Assembly: GCA_017437965.1 (NCBI GenBank)
Contig: JAFRWN010000040.1
Coordinates: 1-64,000, forward strand
DNA from: Lachnospiraceae bacterium
GTDB taxonomy: Bacteria > Bacillota > Clostridia > Lachnospirales > Lachnospiraceae
Reading direction: 5' to 3'
DNA length: 64,000 nt
This document shows, in pieces, positions 54,037 through 62,289 of this stretch. Position numbers and translations under genes: made by a program. Numbering within the stretch: the first letter of the stretch is position 1; every line of letters starts with the position of its first letter. Below the pieces are notes generated by a model. The model saw nothing but the letters and a program-made list of their open reading frames with translations. It had not been told where the DNA came from and did not search any database.

Positions 54037-54411
54037 TTAAAACATATTCTTATACTGGGCTTCAATAACCTTCCTCAGATGAAGCATTTCATCGGAAGTA
54101 AGTTTTTTCTGTCCAAGATAACTGTCAATGAATTCCGTAAGACTTCCGCTGAACACTTTGTCGATCAGTGCATCTGTCTCAATCTGCTGCACTTCCTTTT
54201 TTGTTATGCAGGCTTTGCAGATAAATCCGGGATCCACTCTTTTAACAGCACCTTTATCTATCAATCGTTTAATTACAGTATAAGTAGTATTCTTCTCCCA
54301 GCCGATATAATCCTTGATTATCTTCGCAATATCCTTAGCCGGAAGGCTCTGGTTGCTCCAGAGCATCTCCATTACATTCAATTCACCTTCATGAAGTCTG
54401 ATTGTACTCAT
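54037..54411 (-). CDS. BlaI/MecI/CopY family transcriptional repressor
   Basis: A 124-residue winged-helix repressor. The DNA-binding part (LHEGELNVMEMLWSN, then WEKNTTYTVIKRLIDKGAV) covers residues 5-70 and a dimerisation helix the rest. Members repress beta-lactamase, mecA or copper genes and are usually paired with a BlaR1/MecR1 protease; no such partner is adjacent. Two palindromes in its own promoter suggest autoregulation. Targets cannot be told from this window. Confidence 0.9.
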   Translation of the reverse strand: MSTIRLHEGELNVMEMLWSNQSLPAKDIAKIIKDYIGWEKNTTYTVIKRLIDKGAVKRVDPGFICKACITKKEVQQIETDALIDKVFSGSLTEFIDSYLGQKKLTSDEMLHLRKVIEAQYKNMF

Positions 54412-54426
54412 ATCGTTTACCCTTCT

Positions 54427-54440
54427 AATACTTTAGTATT
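54427..54440 (-). promoter_or_regulatory. Palindromic candidate operator of the BlaI-type gene
   Basis: AATACT-TT-AGTATT is a perfect palindrome 16 bp upstream of the start codon, in the transcribed leader. BlaI-type operators often contain TACT/AGTA half-sites. Confidence 0.5.
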
Positions 54441-54453
54441 GACAAGCAGATTT

Positions 54454-54482
54454 ATTCTACTATAATAGAAAGGCAAAGTCAA
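54454..54482 (-). promoter_or_regulatory. Promoter of the BlaI-type gene with overlapping palindrome
   Basis: Minus-strand TTGACT (54477-54482), 17 bp, TAGAAT (54454-54459). A near-palindrome TTCTACTATAATAGAA at 54455-54470 overlaps the spacer and -10, the position of a repressor site. Confidence 0.6.
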
Positions 54483-54545
54483 GAGGATTTTTAAGAAATG
54501 GAGCAGGCTGAAAAGCTCATTTTATACAAGATATTGACCTTGATA

Positions 54546-55823
54546 TCAGACCAGTATTTCATCAATACAAGATATAGCATAATTGGGAATATATATTTTT
54601 TTGTTCTGTTTTTCAAAATTCCTGTTGCTGAGTATTACTGATGTTACATTAATATTTTCATTGGCATATACATCCGTTGAGCGGCTTCTTTTATCTTCTT
54701 TTTCTGTAATTTTGCAGGCAAAAGTACTGTTCTTGTACCTGATGACAAAATCAATGAAAGCCACATAATCCGAGCGCCAGTAATTGACAGCAATATCTGA
54801 ACCGCAAAGTTCGCAAGCAACACTGTTTCTTTTAACCATATATGAAATATGTTCGAGACAATCGGTTCTTCCGATTCTGTTCGACAGCTGTAGAAGCTTA
54901 TCGTATAATACTCCGCTGTCATAAAAATAAAGCAGAAAATATCTTTTGTCATCTATGCGTTCAACTTTTATCAGAAAATTATTATCGACAAGAAAATCTA
55001 TGGCCTTTCCGAAGATTTTTAAAGTACCGCCCTTTCTTATTGAAGCAAAGTTGAATCTGTAATAGTTTCCCTCAAGCATCTGCATGAGTATGGAGTTACA
55101 GATCTGTCTGCAGTATTGTTTATTTACATCATCAAGACCCGAATGTTCAAGTAATTTTTCCAGGGCATAAATATATTGAGCCTCATGGATATTTTTCAGT
55201 TCTTCAAAAGTAAGTTCATTGTTGATATATGTATTGAAAGCATTGGGAAGTCCGCCATATGCCAGATATGCTTCATATTCCTTGCAAAGATCATTGTGAT
55301 AGAGAGCCGGAAGTTTGCTTAATATGCTTGTATGACCGCTGATCATTTCTATATATTGAAGTCTTCTGGAATTTCTGAGGATGTCAAAGAAGCTGTTGGG
55401 ACGCAGAACACAGACTGTATTCTCTTTTACAATATCAGATACAAGCTTGTTTTTAACCCTCATTGTCATTATCATGGTATAACCAAGATCGCGAAGGAAA
55501 GGATAGACCAAGTTACAGAAAAGTGCCGAACACTCGATGCTTTCAATGATCAGTATGGTATTTTTCATCTGGCTGTCCATTACTCCACAAAGTTTCCGGA
55601 AATCTTCATTGAAATTACTGCTTCCTGTCAGGTTTTTAAGCTTTGAAAGAAAAACCCCGTCATATTCACAGTCAATAAATACAAAATTCCTCTTGCTTTT
55701 TTTACATAGTCTATAACAGAACTGGGTTTTACCGACTCCCGGAAGCCCATGGATCAACACCCTGTTTTTATGCATGAGGGCATTCTTTACCTCTATTTCA
55801 AAACGATTATATTTATTGTTCAT
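54546..55823 (-). CDS. AAA-type ATPase (AAA_14/DUF4143-like)
   Basis: A 425-residue ATPase of the type annotated as ATP-binding protein with DUF4143-like C-terminus. Walker A is GLPGVGKTQF near residues 25-34 and a Walker B-like ILIIESIEC lies near 95. The middle has YGGLPNAFNTYI, a motif common in this family, followed by a winged-helix-like part and a C-terminal nuclease-like beta region (DYVAFIDFVIRYKNSTFACKI). No role is established; some relatives occur in accessory loci. It follows rluD by 22 bp on the same strand. Confidence 0.75.
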   Translation of the reverse strand: MNNKYNRFEIEVKNALMHKNRVLIHGLPGVGKTQFCYRLCKKSKRNFVFIDCEYDGVFLSKLKNLTGSSNFNEDFRKLCGVMDSQMKNTILIIESIECSALFCNLVYPFLRDLGYTMIMTMRVKNKLVSDIVKENTVCVLRPNSFFDILRNSRRLQYIEMISGHTSILSKLPALYHNDLCKEYEAYLAYGGLPNAFNTYINNELTFEELKNIHEAQYIYALEKLLEHSGLDDVNKQYCRQICNSILMQMLEGNYYRFNFASIRKGGTLKIFGKAIDFLVDNNFLIKVERIDDKRYFLLYFYDSGVLYDKLLQLSNRIGRTDCLEHISYMVKRNSVACELCGSDIAVNYWRSDYVAFIDFVIRYKNSTFACKITEKEDKRSRSTDVYANENINVTSVILSNRNFEKQNKKIYIPNYAISCIDEILV

Positions 55824-55845
55824 GATTCGTACTCTTTCAGATATA

Positions 55846-56826
55846 TTAAATAATATTCTTTTCGGTTATAAGTCGTAAAACGTGATCGTATTCTTCCTTT
55901 GAACTGCAGATTTTTCTAATTATTTCAATAAAATATTCAGGAAGATGTGAAGAAAATTCAATATAATTGCCGCTTGTAGGATGGATAAAGCCCAGTACTG
56001 CGGCATGAAGTACCTGACCTTCTGTTTTGTAGGGCTGTTTTTTACTACCGTAAATATCATCACCGAGAAGAGAATGGCCTATACTTGCCATATGTACCCT
56101 TATCTGATGTGTGCGACCGGTTTCAAGAGTACATTCAATAAGTGAATATGGTGCATCAAAACTGTAAATCACACGGTAATGTGTAACTGCCCTTCTTCCG
56201 TTTTTAACATTTACAGCCATTTTCTTACGGTCAACAGGATGTCTGCCGATTTCTTTGTCAACAGTTCCCTCGTTTTCTTTAAAATGGCCGTTTACTATGC
56301 AATAATATTTTCTTGTGATATCATGGGTACTGAGCTTTTCGGCAAGAGTTACATGTGCCTTGTCATTTTTGCAGATCACGAGCAGTCCGGTAGTATTCAT
56401 ATCAATCCTGTGAACTATTCCGGGACGCAGTTCACCATTGATTCCCGAAAGACTGTCCTTACAATGATACATAAGGGCATTTACCAAAGTATCCGAATAA
56501 TGGCCGGGTGCAGGATGAACAACCATACCTTTTGGTTTGTCAATTATTATAATGTCTTCGTCTTCGTAGATTATTTTTAATGGAATATTCTCTGCACTAA
56601 TATTTATTTCCGAAACAGCAGGAATATAAAGAGTCAGCCTGTCGCCCTCTGCGCATTTATAACTGTTGGAAGTAACAACACTTCCGTTTACAAGAAGTTT
56701 TCCTTCACTGACAAGCTTCTGGATCCGGCTTCTGCTCAGGGAGTCATCGATTTTGGAAATTATTTTATCGATGCGCTCCCCTGCAAAATCTTTACTAACT
56801 GTCAATTCTTTTTTGTTTTCAGCCAT
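55846..56826 (-). CDS. RluA family pseudouridine synthase (RluD-like)
   Basis: A 326-residue rRNA or tRNA pseudouridine synthase. An S4 domain (RIDKIISKIDDSLSRSRIQKL) occupies residues about 18-75, and the catalytic Asp is in HRIDMNTTGLL near residue 138. It overlaps lspA by 25 bp, as in many Firmicutes, and has GAGG before the ATG. Confidence 0.94.
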   Translation of the reverse strand: MAENKKELTVSKDFAGERIDKIISKIDDSLSRSRIQKLVSEGKLLVNGSVVTSNSYKCAEGDRLTLYIPAVSEINISAENIPLKIIYEDEDIIIIDKPKGMVVHPAPGHYSDTLVNALMYHCKDSLSGINGELRPGIVHRIDMNTTGLLVICKNDKAHVTLAEKLSTHDITRKYYCIVNGHFKENEGTVDKEIGRHPVDRKKMAVNVKNGRRAVTHYRVIYSFDAPYSLIECTLETGRTHQIRVHMASIGHSLLGDDIYGSKKQPYKTEGQVLHAAVLGFIHPTSGNYIEFSSHLPEYFIEIIRKICSSKEEYDHVLRLITEKNII

Positions 56827-57308
56827 TCAAAATCCTCATCCTTATATACAAAAAGGATCAAAATTATCAGCAATATAGTTGAACAGGTCACATATATATC
56901 AGCCACGTTGAATATCGGGAAATTGATCAGACTGAAATAAATGAAATCAGTCACATACTTAAAACACAACCTGTCGATGAGATTTCCGACAGCACCGCAA
57001 AGGATAAAAGAAAGAGCTATCACAAGTGGCAGATTTCTTTTACTGTAGGGCACGCGTAAAAGGATATACGCAATAACTGCAATAAGTATAACAGAAACAA
57101 GTCCGAGAATAATGGCCTTGCCCTGAAAAGAGCCCCACACTGCGCCTGTGTTTTTCAGGAACCTGAATTCAAGCACTTTTTTTATCAAAACCTTTTCGCC
57201 TGTTTTCAGACTATCCCTGGCAATATATTTAGTAAGCTGGTCAAGTATGAGTCCCGGAATGAAAATCAAGAGGAAAATAATGACATTTTTCTTAGTGCCT
57301 TTTTCCAT
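56802..57308 (-). CDS. lspA: Lipoprotein signal peptidase (signal peptidase II)
   Basis: A 168-residue membrane aspartyl protease that cleaves prolipoproteins. Four hydrophobic helices are visible; the catalytic aspartates are in GNLIDRL and FNVADIYV. It abuts the divIVA gene and overlaps rluD. Confidence 0.96.
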   Translation of the reverse strand: MEKGTKKNVIIFLLIFIPGLILDQLTKYIARDSLKTGEKVLIKKVLEFRFLKNTGAVWGSFQGKAIILGLVSVILIAVIAYILLRVPYSKRNLPLVIALSFILCGAVGNLIDRLCFKYVTDFIYFSLINFPIFNVADIYVTCSTILLIILILFVYKDEDFEWLKTKKN

Positions 57309-57818
57309 TTAGTTTTTCTCTTCCTCTTTCCTGCCGGCCTGTTCTTTATATGCCTCAAGCCTGCTCATGTCAATCTTGAAGGAATCACTGTTAAGTAGCT
57401 GGATCTGGGCATTTGATGCAGCAATAAACTGTGATCTGTAGGTTTCATACTGTCTTACAAGATCACGTGTTGCGTCATAGACCTGTCCAAGCTGTCTCTT
57501 TGCGGTAAGAAGTATGTTCTCAGCCTCTGCCCTGGCTTCCTTTTCAATAGCCTCTGCATTAAGCTCAGCCGTCTTCTTCGTCTCTTCAGCAGATTTCTCG
57601 GCAAGAACAAGAGCTTTATGAAGAGACTTTTCCATGTTCTCATAGTAAGCAATCTTCTCATTCAGCTGATCTATTTTTTCACTTGTCTCAAGAGACTGTC
57701 TGTAAAGTGTTTCATAGTCCTTAAGAATAATGCTCTTGAATTCATCAACCTGGTTTTTGGAATAACCGTGAGCCGACATCTTGAATTCGGTTTTCTGGAT
57801 CTCGATAGGTGTGATCAT
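57309..57818 (-). CDS. DivIVA domain-containing protein
   Basis: A 169-residue coiled-coil protein. It opens with ITPIEIQKTEFKMSAHGYSK, matching the DivIVA N-terminal lipid-binding domain with its family-typical F and GY, and continues as a coiled coil to the end. DivIVA marks curved membranes at poles and septa. It sits between sepF and lspA, the standard division cluster order. Confidence 0.93.
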   Translation of the reverse strand: MITPIEIQKTEFKMSAHGYSKNQVDEFKSIILKDYETLYRQSLETSEKIDQLNEKIAYYENMEKSLHKALVLAEKSAEETKKTAELNAEAIEKEARAEAENILLTAKRQLGQVYDATRDLVRQYETYRSQFIAASNAQIQLLNSDSFKIDMSRLEAYKEQAGRKEEEKN

Positions 57819-57833
57819 CTATTTTCTCCTTAT

Positions 57834-58475
57834 TTATATTCTGTTGAAGGTAGGAACACCAAAACCGTTCTTCTGAACCATGCTCATGTAATCGCCGGAA
57901 ACATCAACATCCTTGGGCGAGAAAAGATAAATCTTCTCAGAAATGGTATGAATGTTGCCTTCGATAACATAGATGCATCCGCAGATGAAGTCCATTATAC
58001 GCTGTGATTCCTCATCAGAGATTTCATCAAAGCTTACAATAATTGCCCTGCCGGAAGTGAGGCTGTCACAGATCACCTGTGCATCCGAGAAATTTCTTGC
58101 CTTGTAAATACTTATATCAGATGCATCCTGAGTTCTTTTGACAGGCTTCGGATTTCTGTAAGATGAATATGAACTCTCCGGACTTCTCGGAGGTGTAATG
58201 TTCGTTGAAGTATAAGAAGAAAATTTCTCAACTGTTGACTGCTTCTTTTTATCCTTTGAAGACTTATTTAAAGCAGAATCATATGAATCATAATCATCAG
58301 TGTATGATGAATCATAATCAGTTGATTTTTTGCGTGGAGTATAACTGCTCTCACGTTTTTTTTCGGCATTTTCCTTTCTTTCAAGGTTTTTCATTTCCTT
58401 CTCATACAGTTCATCATCGTCATCTTCATCTTCATCCATAAAGATTGCATCCTTCAAGCTACTAAGCAGACCCAT
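57834..58475 (-). CDS. sepF: Cell division protein SepF
   Basis: A 213-residue SepF, the FtsZ membrane anchor and filament bundler. The N-terminal amphipathic helix (LLSSLKDAIF) is present, followed by an acidic and Ser/Tyr-rich linker of about 120 residues, and the SepF core with GRAIIVSFDEISDEESQRI and the C-terminal IFLFSPKDVDVSG-like motif (YLFSPKDVDVSGDY). The linker is long and repetitive. Confidence 0.95.
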   Translation of the reverse strand: MGLLSSLKDAIFMDEDEDDDDELYEKEMKNLERKENAEKKRESSYTPRKKSTDYDSSYTDDYDSYDSALNKSSKDKKKQSTVEKFSSYTSTNITPPRSPESSYSSYRNPKPVKRTQDASDISIYKARNFSDAQVICDSLTSGRAIIVSFDEISDEESQRIMDFICGCIYVIEGNIHTISEKIYLFSPKDVDVSGDYMSMVQKNGFGVPTFNRI

Positions 58476-58501
58476 TTTTTTGTCCTCCTGTTATAATTTT
58501 A

Positions 58502-59206
58502 TTATTGCTTGGCGCTGTAGTCCCTTGCGCCGAAAATTGCTGTTCCAATTCGGATATAGCTTGCACCTTCTTCGATTGCACATTCATAGTCATTGGTCAT
58601 GCCCATTGAAAGTTCGGTAAGCTTAAGTCCGTCGATACCTAATGAATTTATTTTATCTTTGTATTCCCTGAGTCCTCTGAAGAACTCTCTGTTATCCTCC
58701 GGCTCATTTGCAAGCGGCGGAATGCACATAAGTCCTACAAGGGAAATATTTTTTAATTCTGAAATCTTAACAGCAGCGTCGAGGGCATCTTCTGGTTTAA
58801 ATCCATGCTTGCTCTCCTCAGCGGCCATATTAAGCTCCAGCATTATTTTCTGTACTTTGCCGATACGTTCAGCTTCTTTGTCTATAAAAGCAGCAAGTTC
58901 CAAAGAGTCGACCGCATGAATATATTCTGCGTATTTAACGACCTTTCTTACTTTGTTTTTCTGAAGAGGCCCTATCATATGCCAGATAATGTCTTTCGGA
59001 AGTTCTTCAGCCTTTGCACAAAGCTCCTGTACATAGTTTTCTCCGAAATTTCTTTCGCCTGTATTATAGGCTTCAATTATCATTTCGGACGGTTTGGTTT
59101 TTGATACACAGATAAGGCTTACCTCGCCGGTCCTGCCACATTTCTCGGCACATGCCTCAATATTCTTTTTTACTTCCGCAAGTCTATCCGAAACAGATTC
59201 ACTCAT
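58502..59206 (-). CDS. YggS/PLPBP family pyridoxal-phosphate homeostasis protein
   Basis: A 234-residue, one-domain PLP-binding protein. The PLP lysine is in LICVSKTKP near residue 36 and a conserved GENYVQEL follows. The start is placed at ATG 59206 because GGAGG lies 8 bases upstream; a longer frame overlaps the previous gene. It controls vitamin B6 and amino-acid balance and is usually next to sepF, as here. Confidence 0.94.
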   Translation of the reverse strand: MSESVSDRLAEVKKNIEACAEKCGRTGEVSLICVSKTKPSEMIIEAYNTGERNFGENYVQELCAKAEELPKDIIWHMIGPLQKNKVRKVVKYAEYIHAVDSLELAAFIDKEAERIGKVQKIMLELNMAAEESKHGFKPEDALDAAVKISELKNISLVGLMCIPPLANEPEDNREFFRGLREYKDKINSLGIDGLKLTELSMGMTNDYECAIEEGASYIRIGTAIFGARDYSAKQ

Positions 59207-59226
59207 CTTCTTCACCTCCGAAATCA

Positions 59227-60648
59227 TCAATAAATCTGAAGATTCTCATTTATAAGTTTTGAATTAAGAACAATATGATCATGAACACTGAGGCTTCTGT
59301 CAGCTCCCGCAGCAACGATACAGTATTCGTCACCCCGGTTTATCATCTCGGTTCTTCTGAAAACGGCATAGCCCTTGTTGACATTGAAAACGCCCTCAAG
59401 GGATTCAATAACGCTGACCTGGTAAAGCGTTTCATCCTCCATGCAGTAAACATACTGACCATGTTCAAAATCCTTGGTGTCTACATAAACAACACCTTTG
59501 TCCTTGTCTTCATAATAACATTCAGCAGGTATGAATTCATAGCTGGTCTGTCTGGTTTCTTTGTCATAGTTCATATAAGTGAAACCATATTTTACTTCAT
59601 TGCCCTCTTCATAGGAAATGTAATATTCGGAAGGAATTACGTAAAATTCCTTATAGGTCAGGGAAGTAGTCGGAATTTTAAGGCCTTCCTGGTCGCTTAT
59701 ATCAAGCTCAATATCAAGGAAACGCTGTCTTAAATATCTTACTACATAGTCACTCATATCAACCTTGCAGAAATGTTCATTATCCTTCATGAAGAATGAA
59801 CATTTCTGAGTGAGGTGAAAATCATCATTCCGGATCGTAAAAGAAATGCTTTGCTTTCCGGACAGTTTTTCATACTGCTCGTCAGTAAGCCTTATCACCA
59901 GGCTCCAGTTTTCATCTGAAATCAGCTTGTATACAAGTGAGTTCTGCTCTTTTATTTCGGAATCATAGAGATTCTTCGAATTGTAATTCGTTTTATCAAA
60001 GCTTTTCGGAGAAACATCATCTGCCTTTATGCCGTCAAGCGAATCGGAAAAGAATGAAACAACACCCGATGCATCTGATTTTACGACATTGAAATTGACA
60101 GTTTTTTCCTGTCCTTCCATTATTTCGCTGAGATGTTCCATTACATAGGTATCGGAAATACCAAGGATCTCGGATTCAATATTTTCCCTGAGTTCATATA
60201 CATCGGAATAATCATCACTTTCAAAGCTGTCAGAAAACCTAGAAACATATGATTTAAGGGAATTGACATCCGATGTAGAAAATGAATAGCTGTAATTATA
60301 GTCGGCAAGATAATCATGGATATTCTTGCTTTCGTCTATGGAATATACAGTATTGCCGACTGCGATCCTTGCACCGTTACGGACATAAAAGTTAGTGTAG
60401 CCAGCCTTGTCGGTATAATACCCCTGTTCATTTCTTATAATGATTGCTTCTGTTCTGCGGTTAAAGGACATGTTTTCTGCCTGCACCTCATAGATGGAGA
60501 GATGCTCTTTTCTCAGGCTTACAACAATATTAACAACCATATAAATAAAGACAAGAATAATAACAAGAATTCCGATATTGAAATTTCTCACATTCCTGGT
60601 CCGTTTTATCTTCGGCGGTTTAATTTGTTTTGATTCCCTGTCCTTCAC
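59227..60648 (-). CDS. HlyD-like membrane fusion protein of unknown function
   Basis: About 473 residues with a GTG start at 60648, since GGAGGG lies 7 bases before it; the in-frame ATG seven codons upstream lacks a ribosome site. One membrane helix (about residues 24-47) is followed by a large extracytoplasmic region with HlyD-like lipoyl/barrel-type strands. It is the first gene of the yggS-sepF-divIVA-lspA-rluD run. Conserved in this position in Lachnospiraceae-type genomes as far as I recall, but no partner ABC transporter is nearby. Role in division or envelope is inference. Confidence 0.7.
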   Translation of the reverse strand: MKDRESKQIKPPKIKRTRNVRNFNIGILVIILVFIYMVVNIVVSLRKEHLSIYEVQAENMSFNRRTEAIIIRNEQGYYTDKAGYTNFYVRNGARIAVGNTVYSIDESKNIHDYLADYNYSYSFSTSDVNSLKSYVSRFSDSFESDDYSDVYELRENIESEILGISDTYVMEHLSEIMEGQEKTVNFNVVKSDASGVVSFFSDSLDGIKADDVSPKSFDKTNYNSKNLYDSEIKEQNSLVYKLISDENWSLVIRLTDEQYEKLSGKQSISFTIRNDDFHLTQKCSFFMKDNEHFCKVDMSDYVVRYLRQRFLDIELDISDQEGLKIPTTSLTYKEFYVIPSEYYISYEEGNEVKYGFTYMNYDKETRQTSYEFIPAECYYEDKDKGVVYVDTKDFEHGQYVYCMEDETLYQVSVIESLEGVFNVNKGYAVFRRTEMINRGDEYCIVAAGADRSLSVHDHIVLNSKLINENLQIY

Positions 60649-60737
60649 TGCTTCCCTCCGGCAAAACATTCAAATACATTATACAGTATATGAGAAAAAA
60701 ATAAAAGCCCCTATATTGTATTTTTTTATATTTTTTT

Positions 60738-60770
60738 CAAAAAAAGAAGGCGTACAATAAAGTACGCCTT
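60738..60770 (-). terminator. Terminator of the small P-loop protein gene
   Basis: On the minus strand AAGGCGTAC (60762-60770) pairs perfectly with GTACGCCTT (60747-60755), followed by a CTTTTTTTG run. Confidence 0.9.
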
Positions 60771-60792
60771 CCATTCAACCACAATACATTTA

Positions 60793-61212
60793 TTAAAGAG
60801 CTACAACCAGTTTGCTCTTGATAAATTCCGAAAGCTCATCAGATTTCTGTGAGAACGAAACAATAATATCCACATTGAATTTCTGGGAAACATAATCGAT
60901 CTTTTCAACAAATTTATCAGCTTCAGCTGCATCAAGCTTTGCAACCTTTAAGAAACTATCAAGATAGATCTTTTCAATATCATTGTCCTGTGAAAGAATA
61001 CCGCAGATAAAACCTACAAATTCATCTGCACCGTCGATGCAATATTCGCGAACATTTATCAGACGGATTTTGTTATTCAGCTCATATATGTGCTGATTGT
61101 CTTTATCGAGATAAACAATGGTACCTCTTGCCGTTTTGATATCGGTATTTGCCTTGTCGAGAAGGATTTTTGTTTTACCTTTACCTTTTTCGCCTGCAAT
61201 AATCTGAACCAT
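60793..61212 (-). CDS. Small P-loop protein of unknown function
   Basis: A 139-residue cytoplasmic protein. Residues about 6-15 form a Walker A-like AGEKGKGKTK. A Walker B-like strand is less clear (IEKIYLDSFL near 80). It resembles proteins loosely annotated as PilT-like in Clostridia, but lacks the rest of a PilT ATPase. It is a single-gene unit with a good promoter and terminator, between the division cluster and the wall-elongation genes. Confidence 0.65.
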   Translation of the reverse strand: MVQIIAGEKGKGKTKILLDKANTDIKTARGTIVYLDKDNQHIYELNNKIRLINVREYCIDGADEFVGFICGILSQDNDIEKIYLDSFLKVAKLDAAEADKFVEKIDYVSQKFNVDIIVSFSQKSDELSEFIKSKLVVAL

Positions 61213-61246
61213 TTATTTGTCCTCCTTATGAGTTCTTTATGTTTAT

Positions 61247-61275
61247 ATTATAGAGCATAATCCACAAAAAGACAA
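61247..61275 (-). promoter_or_regulatory. Promoter of the small P-loop protein gene
   Basis: Minus-strand TTGTCT (61270-61275), 17 bp, TATAAT (61247-61252), followed by AAGGAGG before the ATG at 61212. Confidence 0.8.
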
Positions 61276-61303
61276 CAGGAAAATGCTGTTTTATATAAAA
61301 AAT

Positions 61304-62287
61304 TTATAAATCACCCGAGACCTTATTCATCAGGTAGGTCATCTGTGTATACAGATCCTTGTTATCTTTTGCACCGAAGATGGCAATGATGAATTCCTCA
61401 TTGTCCTTGTTTCTTACACACTGGATAAGACAAGGTCCGGCAGCATAGGTATTTCCTGTTTTTCCGGCAATTATAGTCACACCCTCGGGTACTTCATATA
61501 TGCCAAGCTTGTATTTATTTGTGGTCTTTACGGTCAGGTTCCTGAAGCTGCCCTCTCCTGTCTTATATGAAAAATCATATTCGGTCAGCTCGGAAATCTT
61601 TCTGAATATATCATATTCCAGACATTTCTTTAAAATAACATATTCATCATAGGCTGTTGTATAGTGATCGGAATCATGTAATCCGTGAGGATTCGTATTG
61701 TGGGTTCCGATGCAGCCGAGACTTATTGCCATTTCATTCATAAGCCTGCAGAAATCAGTTTCGCTCTGGCAGAGATAGTCGGCAAGGGCTGCTGCAGCAT
61801 CATTACCTGAATAAAGTAGCAGACAATAAAGAAGATCTTCGACTTTGATCACATCGCCGGCTTTGAAGCCCATGAGCTGGGCACCTTCCTCTGTAATTCC
61901 ACAGTTATCCTGCTTAACAGTGTAATATTCATTAAGATTTCCGTTTTCAAGAATAACCAGAGTCGTCAAAAGCTTGGTTATAGATGCAGGATAAACCTGC
62001 TTGAAACAGTCTTTTGCATATACAAGCTCATTTTTTGTTATATTGATAACAAGTGTGGCTTTGTTTTTCAGGTTTTCATCATCGCTCATTTCTTCCGGCT
62101 TTACATAACAAAGAGAACCTTCGGTCAGAAATGATGCGGAACGCCCTTCAATATACTCTCCGATATCAGAGCTTATCAGGTTGTCATCATCAGAGTAAAA
62201 AGCATAAAGCTCGTCCTCCGGTTTTGAGCAGCCGCTTACCTGCAGTAAAAGTATCAGGCTTAAAAGAATTGCTGTTATTCTTTTCAT
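61304..62287 (-). CDS. D-alanyl-D-alanine carboxypeptidase (lipoprotein-type PBP)
   Basis: A 327-residue serine D,D-peptidase that trims peptidoglycan stems. The start is ATG 62287, with AGGAG 8 bases upstream; an earlier in-frame TTG overlaps rodA. The signal sequence ends in a lipobox-like VSGC near residue 20, so it may be a lipoprotein. The catalytic motifs are SITK, SGN (LLYSGNDAA) and KTG (AGKTGNT), all intact. It lies directly after rodA. Confidence 0.9.
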   Translation of the reverse strand: MKRITAILLSLILLLQVSGCSKPEDELYAFYSDDDNLISSDIGEYIEGRSASFLTEGSLCYVKPEEMSDDENLKNKATLVINITKNELVYAKDCFKQVYPASITKLLTTLVILENGNLNEYYTVKQDNCGITEEGAQLMGFKAGDVIKVEDLLYCLLLYSGNDAAAALADYLCQSETDFCRLMNEMAISLGCIGTHNTNPHGLHDSDHYTTAYDEYVILKKCLEYDIFRKISELTEYDFSYKTGEGSFRNLTVKTTNKYKLGIYEVPEGVTIIAGKTGNTYAAGPCLIQCVRNKDNEEFIIAIFGAKDNKDLYTQMTYLMNKVSGDL

Positions 62288-62289
62288 GA

